A stretch of DNA of 5,650 nt from contig JAJYAF010000166.1 of the NCBI GenBank assembly GCA_021779655.1, forward strand, positions 1-5,650. The letters run 5' to 3'. The stretch is from Pseudomonadota bacterium. GTDB taxonomy: Bacteria > Pseudomonadota > Alphaproteobacteria > Acetobacterales > Acetobacteraceae. The position numbers and the translations under genes were made by a program. The notes beneath the pieces were generated by a model, which was not told where the DNA came from, searched no databases, and saw nothing but the letters and a program-made list of their open reading frames with translations. How positions within the stretch are numbered: the stretch's first letter is position 1; each line of letters opens with the position of its first letter. Positions 1 through 5,647 of this stretch are shown here, piece after piece.

Positions 1-263
1 TGCGCGCGGAGATCGTTTTTGCTCAGGGCCGGGGCATGTGGAGAAGGGGCGCGTGGCGCTTTTGGCGCCGCTCTGGTGGCCACGGCGCGCCTCGATGCAG
101 CCTTTGAAATTTTATTCGCGGCGCGGCCGGCCGCCGGTTTTCCTGAGGCGGAGGCTGCTGTTTTCACCGATTTGGTGGCGCGCTTCACCGCCTTCGGCGA
201 AGCGCCTGGCTTGCGCCGGGTGACTGACGGTTTTGTCGTCGTGGTTTTGCTGGCCCGTGCCAT
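1..263 (-). CDS. Partial lysine/alanine-rich basic protein (N-terminus, 87 residues visible)
   Basis: I read this gene directly on the minus strand. It has an ATG at 263-261, a good Shine-Dalgarno AAGGAGA at 277-271 seven bases upstream, and an open frame to the window edge without a stop. The 87 visible residues begin MARASKTTTKPS and contain 22 Lys/Arg and only one acidic residue (Asp, near the edge), with many Ala, Pro, Ser and Thr. This looks like a disordered, nucleic-acid-binding tail of the histone H1-like or AlgP-like kind. The last visible residues, ALSKNDLRA, resemble the start of a helical or coiled-coil segment, so a structured domain may follow outside the window. Similar Ala/Lys-rich leaders occur in alphaproteobacterial SyrB-like regulators and in nucleoid proteins. 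I cannot decide between these and assign no function. It is divergent from the MFS gene. Confidence 0.72.
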   Translation of the reverse strand, partial: MARASKTTTTKPSVTRRKPGASPKAVKRATKSVKTAASASGKPAAGRAANKISKAASRRAVATRAAPKAPRAPSPHAPALSKNDLRA

Positions 264-299
264 GGGCGTTTCTCCTTCGCGGTTTCAAAGACGAACGCG

Positions 300-328
300 G
301 CGATGGCCATGCTCCCGGTTTTTGTCAA
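300..328 (-). promoter_or_regulatory. Possible promoter for the basic-protein gene
   Basis: On the minus strand a perfect TTGACA lies at 328-323. With a 17-base spacer the -10 position is CATCGC (305-300), which is a poor match, so only the -35 element is convincing. It would place transcription start roughly 30 bases upstream of the ATG at 263. Confidence 0.3.
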
Positions 329-342
329 GCCGTCCCGGTACG

Positions 343-371
343 ATGACTTGCGGCGGGATGCCCTGTATAAT
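343..371 (+). promoter_or_regulatory. Candidate sigma70-type promoter for the MFS-doxDA unit
   Basis: ATGACT at 343-348 (four of six bases of TTGACA) is followed after 17 bases by a perfect TATAAT at 366-371, preceded directly by TG. Transcription would begin near 378 and leave a leader of about 100 bases before the MFS ATG at 476. Two more perfect TATAAT boxes lie at 380-385 and 394-399, but they have no comparable -35 at 16-18 bases. The first box is therefore the best supported and the others could be alternative start sites. Confidence 0.5.
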
Positions 372-399
372 GATGCCTGTATAATGATGCCTATATAAT
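357..399 (+). repeat. Triple 14-15 bp tandem repeat carrying three TATAAT boxes
   Basis: Three head-to-tail copies of a unit like GATGCCTGTATAAT occupy 357-371, 372-385 and 386-399. Copy 1 has one extra C in its C run (15 bp). Copy 2 is the 14-bp unit. Copy 3 changes TGTATAAT to TATATAAT. Each copy ends in a perfect TATAAT. The array lies in the divergent intergenic region between the basic-protein gene and the MFS gene, over the best promoter candidate. It could be a slippage expansion, a multi-site operator, or both. Confidence 0.85.
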
Positions 400-462
400 C
401 ACGGGAACATGATGTCGCGCCGCTTTGGCCGGGCATTCGCCTAAGGCATGAACCGGGACGTT

Positions 463-469
463 GGGGAGG
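463..469 (+). promoter_or_regulatory. Ribosome binding site that fixes the MFS start
   Basis: GGGGAGG at 463-469 sits six bases before the ATG at 476. An in-frame TTG at 461 would extend the protein by five residues, but that TTG overlaps this Shine-Dalgarno and has none of its own. The ATG at 476 is therefore the chosen start. Confidence 0.8.
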
Positions 470-475
470 TTCAAA

Positions 476-1912
476 ATGGTCGGCGTGAACCAGCGTTCTT
501 CCGCGCAGCCGCGCCATGCTCCCCAAACGGCCGATGGCTTGCCCACGCCGGAACGGCGCCTGTTCACGCCGGAACGGCGCTGGGCGATCGCCGCGATCTG
601 GCTGGCGCTGACCCTGACCGTTGTCGACGCCTCCATCGCGAATGTCGCGCTGCCGGCAATCGCGCATCAGCTTCATGCGGCGGATGTCGATTCGATCTGG
701 GTGGTGAATGCGTATCAGCTGGCGATCGCCGTCTCCCTGCTGCCGCTGGCGGCTCTGGGCGAGATCGTCATGTTCCGCCGGGTTTTTCTCTCCGGCCTGC
801 TCGTGTTCACCCTGGCCTCGCTCGCCTGTTCGCTTTCCCGTTCCTTGCCGGAACTGGTGGCGGCGCGGGTGCTCCAGGGCCTGGGGGCGGCCGGCGTGAT
901 GAGCACGAACGGCGCGCTCGTGCGCTATGTGTTTCCCGCGAGCAGGCTGGGGCGGGGCGTCGGCCTCAACGCGATGGTGATTTCCATCGCCGCCGTCGTG
1001 GCGCCTTCCCTCGCCTCGGCCATCCTCGCGGTCGCCCGCTGGCCCTGGCTGTTCGCCGTGAATCTGCCGATCGGCTTCGCCGCTTTCTTCGTGGGCATCC
1101 GGGCGCTGCCGCTCTCGCCCCGTGGCACGGGGCGGCTGGATCTGGCCGCCACCCTGCTCAATGTCCTGTGCTACGGGCTGACGGTGGGCGGACTGGATCT
1201 GATGACGCGCTCCGGACACCTGTTCATCGGCGCGGGAGCCCTCGGGCTTGGCCTGCTCTCGGGCTGGCTGCTGATCAGGCGCTCCATGCCGCAGGAGAGG
1301 CCGCTGGTGCCGCTGGACCTGCTCCGCAACCGGCTGTACGCGCTGACGATCGCAACCTCGATCATGTCCTTCTCGGCGCAGTTGCTGGGTTTTGTGGCGC
1401 TACCGTTCTTCTTCGAAGCGGAGCTGCACCGCACCCAGGTGCAGACCGGCCTGATGATGAGCGCCTGGCCGCTCGCGGTGGGCGTGGCGGCGCCGATTGC
1501 CGGCCGCCTGGCCGACCGGTTTCCGGCGGCATTCCTGGGGGCGATGGGCTTGAGCCTGCTATCCCTCGGCCTCGCGCTGCTGGCGCTGGTTCCGGCCGGT
1601 GCCGGGGTTGCCGATATCATGTGGCGGATGGCGGTTTGCGGGGTTGGGTTCGGTTTCTTTCAGGCGCCCAATAACCGGCTGCTGCTGGGCAGCGCCCCGT
1701 TGCACCGGGTTGGCGCGTCCGCCGGTATGCTGGCCTTCGCGCGCCTCACGGGGCAGACTGCCGGCACTTCCCTGGCGGCCATCATGTTCTCGGTCGCGGC
1801 GAACGGCCCGGTGGTTTCGCTTTGGATGGGCGCGGCGCTGGCGGCCATGGGCGTGGTTGTCAGCCTGCTGCGCATTCGCGCCCCCGCCGAGGTTTCAAGC
1901 CATGGCCGATGA
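476..1912 (+). CDS. MFS transporter, DHA2 (14-TM drug:H+ antiporter) family
   Basis: The protein has 478 residues and is an inner-membrane proton-coupled exporter of the QacA/EmrB/SmvA type; the substrate cannot be read from sequence. After a hydrophilic leader of about 35 residues, TM1 carries the family motif as VDASIANVALP (residues 50-60; usual form LDxTIVNVALP). WVVNAYQLA follows at 75-83, then a degenerate motif A around LGEIVMFRR (94-102), motif B as ARVLQGLGAAG (130-140) and WPWLFAVNLPIG at 189-200. The second half has a GRLADR loop and the conserved GFGFFQAPNN segment. I count about 14 hydrophobic segments (6+2+6), matching the DHA2 length. Motif C (GPxxGG) reads APSLASA at 176-182. 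The start is the ATG preceded by GGGGAGG. No regulator gene lies beside it. doxDA follows after 42 bp in the same direction, so co-transcription is likely. Family assignment is firm; calling it a drug exporter is inference. Confidence 0.9.
   Translation: MVGVNQRSSAQPRHAPQTADGLPTPERRLFTPERRWAIAAIWLALTLTVVDASIANVALPAIAHQLHAADVDSIWVVNAYQLAIAVSLLPLAALGEIVMFRRVFLSGLLVFTLASLACSLSRSLPELVAARVLQGLGAAGVMSTNGALVRYVFPASRLGRGVGLNAMVISIAAVVAPSLASAILAVARWPWLFAVNLPIGFAAFFVGIRALPLSPRGTGRLDLAATLLNVLCYGLTVGGLDLMTRSGHLFIGAGALGLGLLSGWLLIRRSMPQERPLVPLDLLRNRLYALTIATSIMSFSAQLLGFVALPFFFEAELHRTQVQTGLMMSAWPLAVGVAAPIAGRLADRFPAAFLGAMGLSLLSLGLALLALVPAGAGVADIMWRMAVCGVGFGFFQAPNNRLLLGSAPLHRVGASAGMLAFARLTGQTAGTSLAAIMFSVAANGPVVSLWMGAALAAMGVVVSLLRIRAPAEVSSHGR
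544..580 (+). repeat. Duplicated 16-bp segment with hairpin cores inside the MFS 5' end
   Basis: CACGCCGGAACGGCGC occurs exactly at 544-559 and 565-580, a 21-base period. It encodes TPERR twice (residues 24-28 and 31-35) just before TM1. Each copy contains the perfect inverted repeat CGCCG-GAA-CGGCG (546-558 and 567-579). The period is a multiple of three, so the reading frame is kept. Confidence 0.8.
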
Positions 1913-1954
1913 GACCCGCTCCGCTTTCACATCATAAAAAAAGGACCGTTCGAA

Positions 1955-3064
1955 ATGTCTGTGAATTCTACCGGGGCTATGGAAACCGCCCCGCCGGGCT
2001 ACCGCCTTCCTTTCGACGATACCGGCTGGCGGAACGCCGCGATCGGGCTGCTGGCGGTACGGTTCATTCAGGGGTTCATCTATTGGGGCGGCGGATCCCG
2101 GCGGTTCATCTACGGCCCGCAGAAGCTCAACCCGCACGGCCATTGGATGGCATACAAGCTACAGACCGCCATGCCCGGCGCCTTGCTTGGCACGGGACAG
2201 GCCCTCGCCTACCTGCTGAACCATTTCGTGCTGCTCTATGCCAGCGTGATTCTCTTCAGCGCCGCCGAACTGATCGCGGGGCTCATGCTGATCCTTGGGC
2301 TGCTTACGCGGGGGGCGGCGATCGTGACGATCGGCCTGTCCATCGCCCTCATGCTGCTGTTCGGCTGGCAGGGGGCAACCTGCATCGACGAATGGACCAT
2401 GGCGGCGGCAAATCTCGGCATGGGCGCCACGCTCGCTCTTGCCGGAAGCGGCGCCTATTCGCTGGATAACGCCCTGCTGCGCGCCCGGCCGGAACTTGCC
2501 GGCAAGGCCTGGTTTCGCTGGCTGGGCGGCAGCCTGCCGCTGCCGCTGCGGGCAGGCGCATACCGCGATCTCGCCCTTGCCCTGTTCGCGTTCACGGTGG
2601 CGTTCAATGTCGGCACCTACAGCTATTATCGCGGCTCGGTGGTGACGCCGTTCCATGGTGGCCCTGTAAGCCCCACCGTTCACGGCTATGCGCTGAGCAA
2701 TGGCGTGCTGATGCCCGATGGCCGGGTCAGCTTCCATGCCTATCTGAACGCCGGGACGCCGGAGGAACCGGCCCATATCGTGGAGGCCGCGCTGCTGCAG
2801 AACGGCGCGGTGCTGGCGAGCTGGGATACGGCGGCGCTGACTGACCTGCCGGAAACCGCCTTCAGGAACGATTTCCCCTATCAACAATTCCGGGCGGGGC
2901 CTTATGGCATTGTCAGCGGCGTGGGGGCGGCCGCCACCATTATTCTGCCATCGGCCATGAAGAACCATCCGGCACTGAGCGGCAATGGCTACAGCCTTCG
3001 GCTGATCTCCGTGAACGGGCGCAGTTTCACCTTGGCCCTGAGCCTCGCCATGCCTCAACGGTAA
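1955..3064 (+). CDS. doxDA: Thiosulfate:quinone oxidoreductase-type fused DoxD-DoxA membrane protein
   Basis: The protein has 369 residues. In Acidianus ambivalens, separate DoxD and DoxA subunits form a membrane thiosulfate:quinone oxidoreductase that couples two thiosulfates to tetrathionate and passes electrons to quinone; in Acidithiobacillus and some other bacteria the two are fused as here. The N-terminal DoxD-like part (about 22-190) has membrane segments near 28-46, 92-116, 119-137 and 148-164, with GWRNAAIGLLAVRFIQGFIY and the loop YGPQKLNPHGHWMAYKL. The loop GATCIDEW (140-147) holds the only cysteine I see. Another membrane segment (about 204-222) leads into a soluble DoxA-like part (about 225-369), with PFHGGPVSP, GRVSFHAYLNAG and FRAGPYGIVSG, probably extracytoplasmic. 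The ATG at 1955 has AAGGA at 1941-1945. No other sulfur-oxidation gene is in the window, so activity on thiosulfate is inferred from family only. The gene converges on the next with a 16-bp gap. Confidence 0.88.
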   Translation: MSVNSTGAMETAPPGYRLPFDDTGWRNAAIGLLAVRFIQGFIYWGGGSRRFIYGPQKLNPHGHWMAYKLQTAMPGALLGTGQALAYLLNHFVLLYASVILFSAAELIAGLMLILGLLTRGAAIVTIGLSIALMLLFGWQGATCIDEWTMAAANLGMGATLALAGSGAYSLDNALLRARPELAGKAWFRWLGGSLPLPLRAGAYRDLALALFAFTVAFNVGTYSYYRGSVVTPFHGGPVSPTVHGYALSNGVLMPDGRVSFHAYLNAGTPEEPAHIVEAALLQNGAVLASWDTAALTDLPETAFRNDFPYQQFRAGPYGIVSGVGAAATIILPSAMKNHPALSGNGYSLRLISVNGRSFTLALSLAMPQR

Positions 3065-3080
3065 TACCGGCCAGCCCACC

Positions 3081-3527
3081 CTAACCCGAGGCGGGTATTT
3101 CAAGGCGGGGTATTTCAAGGCGGGGTATTTCAATGGCCGGACAACGATCCATTACAACAGCCAGCCCCGCCGCCCGCGCTTCCCTGGCGGCCTCCTCGTT
3201 CACGACGCCGAGCTGCATCCAGATCGTCTTCGCGCCGAGCTCTACCGCCTTGGTCACCAGCGGCCCCACCTCGGCGGCGTTGCGGAACAGGTCGACCATA
3301 TCCAACGGCGCCGCCTCATCCAGCGAGGCGACCACCCTTTGCCCTAACAACTGCCCGCCAGCCAGACCCGGGTTGACGGGCACCACGGAAAATCCATGCG
3401 CCAGCAGAAATTCCATGACGTGATGAGACGCTCTTTCCGGCTTGTTCGAGGCGCCCACCAGCGCGATACGCTTCGTCGTCCGCAGGATCGTCTTCACTTG
3501 CGCATCGCTCAGGCCATCGATGCTCAT
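3081..3527 (-). CDS. CoA-binding-fold protein (YccU-like, CoA_binding_2 family)
   Basis: The protein has 148 residues and is a small soluble Rossmann-like protein related to the CoA-binding domain of succinyl-CoA synthetase. Members such as E. coli YccU have no settled function. The nucleotide-binding turn reads IALVGASNKPERASHHVM (21-38), followed by GFSVVPVNPG (45-54), DMVDLFRN in the middle, KTIWMQLGVVNEEA and the C-terminal VVMDRCPAIEIPRL, all typical of the family. The ATG at 3527 is preceded by AGAGGA with a four-base spacer. The last 16 residues are unusual: EIPRL is repeated and the end reads EIPASG, caused by a 15-bp tandem repeat with a lost base. The core is intact, so the protein should still fold. 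It is divergent from the GH17 gene (46 bp between starts) and convergent with doxDA. Confidence 0.88.
   Translation of the reverse strand: MSIDGLSDAQVKTILRTTKRIALVGASNKPERASHHVMEFLLAHGFSVVPVNPGLAGGQLLGQRVVASLDEAAPLDMVDLFRNAAEVGPLVTKAVELGAKTIWMQLGVVNEEAAREARAAGLAVVMDRCPAIEIPRLEIPRLEIPASG
3090..3133 (-). repeat. Triple 15-bp tandem repeat at the 3' end of the CoA-binding gene
   Basis: On the plus strand GGCGGGGTATTTCAA is present exactly twice (3104-3118 and 3119-3133), and a third copy with one G fewer occupies 3090-3103. On the coding strand each full copy encodes Glu-Ile-Pro-Arg-Leu. The 14-base copy shifts frame, changes the end to EIPASG and brings the TAG at 3083-3081 into frame. Confidence 0.9.
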
Positions 3528-3570
3528 TTGTTCCTCTCTTTCTCTTTCAGCAGCCCACGGCTAGACGCTT

Positions 3571-3595
3571 TGCATGAGGAAGTCTCTGACATGCA
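3571..3595 (+). repeat. Inverted repeat over the GH17 start codon
   Basis: TGCATG (3571-3576) and CATGCA (3590-3595) form a perfect 6-bp inverted repeat with a 13-base spacer. The left arm contains the proposed ATG at 3574. It could be a protein-binding site in the divergent region or an mRNA hairpin over the start. Arms this short can arise by chance. Confidence 0.35.
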
Positions 3596-5157
3596 TCGCG
3601 CTTAGTCTTCTCACCGTGCTCATATGGCGTATGCCGAACCAGCCGCAAGCAAGCGGTATCGCAATGCCGGCAGGCAAACTGAATTCGCTTTCCTACGCCC
3701 CTTACCGGGCCTGGCAATCGCCGCATTCGAAGGCCTTTCCGGCATGCTCCGGGATAGCCGCCGATCTTCGCCTCATTGCCGGGCATGCCGACGGCATCCG
3801 CACCTATTCCTCGGTTACGGGAGATTGCGATCTGGCCGCGCTTGCCGGACAGTCCGGGCTGAAGCTCTGGCTTGGAATCTGGCTAAGCGCGAACCCGGCG
3901 GATAACGCGAGGGAAATGGCCGCCGGGATAGCCGAGGCCAACGCCTATCCGGATACGGTCACACGCGTGATCGTGGGCAACGAGGTTCTGCTCCGCCGCG
4001 ATCTCTCGGTCAGCGACCTCACCGCCGATATCGATTATGTGCGCGCGCGGGTCCGGCAGCCTGTGGCCTATGCGGATGTGCCGGATTTCTGGCGAAAATT
4101 CCCGCAGGTCGCGGACCACGTGAGTATCGTGATGATTCATTTCCTGCCCTATTGGGAGAACCATCCGCTTGGTGTCGATGCGGCGATCCGCCATATCGCA
4201 ACCGTAACGGACCAGTTCAAGGCGCTCTTTCCGGCCAAGACCGTTTCCATCGGCGAGGCAGGGTGGCCCTCGCGTGGGCGGTGGCGCGAGGCGGCGGCGC
4301 CGTCGCGTGTCAACGAGGCGATCTTTCTTCGTCGTTTCGTCGCGGCGGCGGACCAGGAGCATGTGGACTATAACATAATCGAAGCGTTCGATCAGCCCTG
4401 GAAATATGAGGACGAGGGCGTAGCCGGCGCGAACTGGGGGATCTGGAACGCGCACCGCCTTCAGAAATTTGCCTTGGAAGGCGGCGTTGTCGAGCACCCG
4501 GACTGGCCGTGGTATGCGCTGCTGGGCATTGTTTTTAGCATGATTTTGTGGGGCAGCGTGTGGTTTCGCGCGTGCCGGCTGGCTGTTCCGGCGTTCATGC
4601 TGGGCAATGGCCTGGCCCTGGCCTGCGCCGGCACGTTGCCGATGCTCTACGACAACTGGCTGATTCTCGATGCGCTGATCAATCTGCCGCTACAGGCTGT
4701 TTTCGCGTTCCGGATCATCGCCAGAGCGGATGCGATCGCGGCGGGGCGGGCTTTGCCTGCGCATGTTCCGGCACAGGCAAGCCTTGCCGCGCTTCGCCGG
4801 GGCAGGCTGATGTTCGACTACGATACGCTCTGGACGCTCTTTCTTGCCGGGGCGGCCATTTTCCAGATTCTGCTGGTGTTCGACGGGCGTTACCGGGACG
4901 CGCCGATGGCGGTTTTCATCGTTCCCGTTCTTGCGGCGCTCATACGGCTGTGGACAAGGGATTGGCCGCTGCCGGTAGAATGGGAGGACCGGCTGGCCGC
5001 GAATGTATTGGCTGCCGGCGCGCTGGCGAGCACGATTGTGGAAGGCCCGGCTAATCTGGCGTTTCTGGCGTGGAATATCGCGGCGATCGTCCTGGCGTTG
5101 CCCGTTCTGGCCGTTCAGTTCCGGAGCCGGCCTGGCAGGGGCACGCCAGGAGTCTGA
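3574..5157 (+). CDS. Membrane-anchored GH17 beta-glucan hydrolase/transglycosylase with multi-TM C-terminal domain
   Basis: The protein has 527 residues. Residues 4-19 form a signal peptide or anchor. The GH17 barrel (about 37-310) follows, with SYAPYR (40-45), IRTYS (75-79), the acid/base glutamate in VGNEVLLR (E137) and the nucleophile in IGEAGWPS (E228). EAFDQPWK (270-277) and ANWGIW (286-291) are also typical of proteobacterial GH17. The C-terminal part has about seven membrane segments (near 313-331, 337-356, 360-382, 419-436, 444-459, 473-489 and 494-515). GH17 enzymes act on beta-1,3-glucans; membrane-bound proteobacterial members are reported as beta-glucan transglycosylases, and NdvC of Bradyrhizobium takes part in cyclic beta-1,3/1,6-glucan synthesis. 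The catalytic part should face the periplasm. A glycosyltransferase is often encoded nearby in this family but none is visible. The start at 3574 lacks a clear Shine-Dalgarno; a TAG at 3562 rules out anything further upstream, while M20 (3631) and M31 (3664) are alternatives that would lose part of the anchor. Confidence 0.88.
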   Translation: MRKSLTCIALSLLTVLIWRMPNQPQASGIAMPAGKLNSLSYAPYRAWQSPHSKAFPACSGIAADLRLIAGHADGIRTYSSVTGDCDLAALAGQSGLKLWLGIWLSANPADNAREMAAGIAEANAYPDTVTRVIVGNEVLLRRDLSVSDLTADIDYVRARVRQPVAYADVPDFWRKFPQVADHVSIVMIHFLPYWENHPLGVDAAIRHIATVTDQFKALFPAKTVSIGEAGWPSRGRWREAAAPSRVNEAIFLRRFVAAADQEHVDYNIIEAFDQPWKYEDEGVAGANWGIWNAHRLQKFALEGGVVEHPDWPWYALLGIVFSMILWGSVWFRACRLAVPAFMLGNGLALACAGTLPMLYDNWLILDALINLPLQAVFAFRIIARADAIAAGRALPAHVPAQASLAALRRGRLMFDYDTLWTLFLAGAAIFQILLVFDGRYRDAPMAVFIVPVLAALIRLWTRDWPLPVEWEDRLAANVLAAGALASTIVEGPANLAFLAWNIAAIVLALPVLAVQFRSRPGRGTPGV

Positions 5158-5170
5158 GCCGAGCCTGAGG

Positions 5171-5647
5171 CTAGTTCGCTTCGGACATCGCGAGCGCCGG
5201 AACGTGCGAGGGCGCTTCGTTCAGCATCTCGATGCGTCCGGTCATCTGGCCGCCGTCTTCAACCTGCAAACGGCGGCAGCGAGCGGTGCCGAGTACCCGG
5301 CCGGTGGCACGGATGATCAAGGTGTTGCGCGTCGTGAGCGTGCCGTCGATGGTGCCGGAAATTTCGGCCTCGTCCACCTCGACCTCGCCCTTGAAAACGC
5401 CGCCGGGGGCGATCACCAGTTCGGCCAGACCATTGATCATGGCGGCTTCCACCGTGCCCTCGACGACCAGGCGCTCGGCATCCTGCACGGTGCCTTGAAC
5501 GCTGATGCCGCGACCGACCACCAGGGTGCGCCGCTCCCCGGCCGCCCGGGGCGAGGCATCGGCGCTACCTTGCGCCCCGGTTCCGGCAGGCCGCAGCATG
5601 GTGCTGGGCGAGGGTGGAATCGGGGGTGAAAAAGGGGGTCGGGCCAT
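5171..5647 (-). CDS. Bactofilin (polymer-forming cytoskeletal protein)
   Basis: The protein has 158 residues. Bactofilins (DUF583; BacA/BacB of Caulobacter, CcmA of Helicobacter) polymerise without nucleotide into filaments on the inner membrane and localise envelope enzymes. Residues 1-38 are Pro/Ala/Gly-rich and disordered, as usual. From about 39 to 142 the sequence shows the short-period right-handed beta-helix pattern: RTLVVGRGISVQGTV, ERLVVEGTVEA, LVIAPGGVFKGEVEVDEAEISGT, TLIIRATGRVLGTARC and LQVEDGGQMTGRI. A short tail, 143-158, ends the protein. The length is normal for the family. I use the ATG at 5647; M17 (5599) is an alternative, and the ribosome site is outside the window. The gene converges on the GH17 gene with 13 bp between stops. 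In many relatives an M23 peptidase neighbours it; whether that holds here lies beyond the right edge. Confidence 0.92.
   Translation of the reverse strand: MARPPFSPPIPPSPSTMLRPAGTGAQGSADASPRAAGERRTLVVGRGISVQGTVQDAERLVVEGTVEAAMINGLAELVIAPGGVFKGEVEVDEAEISGTIDGTLTTRNTLIIRATGRVLGTARCRRLQVEDGGQMTGRIEMLNEAPSHVPALAMSEAN

Noticed and set aside
357..399. CRISPR array or plasmid iterons at the triple repeat
   Set aside because: The units abut with no spacers, and no replication protein, DnaA box cluster or cas gene is present.
185..1219. Long minus-strand open frame (344 residues) across the MFS gene
   Set aside because: It is rich in Arg, Gln, His and Gly with no recognisable motif, lies antisense to a clear transporter, and also overlaps the basic-protein start. 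Such shadows are common in GC-rich DNA.
448..1674. Long plus-strand open frame (408 residues) in another frame of the MFS gene
   Set aside because: It is Ala/Gly/Arg/Pro-rich with no domain pattern, whereas the competing frame shows a full set of MFS motifs and a ribosome site.
1902..1937. Tiny open frame (11 codons plus stop) overlapping the MFS stop, ahead of doxDA
   Set aside because: It has no ribosome site or recognisable sequence and lies mostly in the MFS-doxDA gap. A leader peptide cannot be supported.
3059..3069. Palindrome CGGTA-A-TACCG over the doxDA stop
   Set aside because: It is short with a one-base centre and no T tract. It is probably chance.
2159..3133. Minus-strand open frame (324 residues) antisense to doxDA
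   Set aside because: Its start lies in the 15-bp repeat (repeated ALKYP), its composition is Arg/Gln/His-rich and it has no motif. The doxDA frame is clearly the real one.
3883..4497. Minus-strand open frame (204 residues) antisense to the GH17 gene
   Set aside because: It has a composition typical of an antisense shadow and covers the GH17 catalytic region, where the other strand has conserved motifs.
5155..5175. Possible terminator AGCCT-G-AGGCT (5162-5172) between the convergent GH17 and bactofilin stops
   Set aside because: The arms are five bases with a one-base centre and no T tract follows, so it is too weak to call.
5003..5629. Plus-strand open frame (208 residues) across the end of the GH17 gene and the bactofilin
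   Set aside because: It overlaps two well-supported genes and shows no domain. The beta-helix pattern is on the opposite strand.
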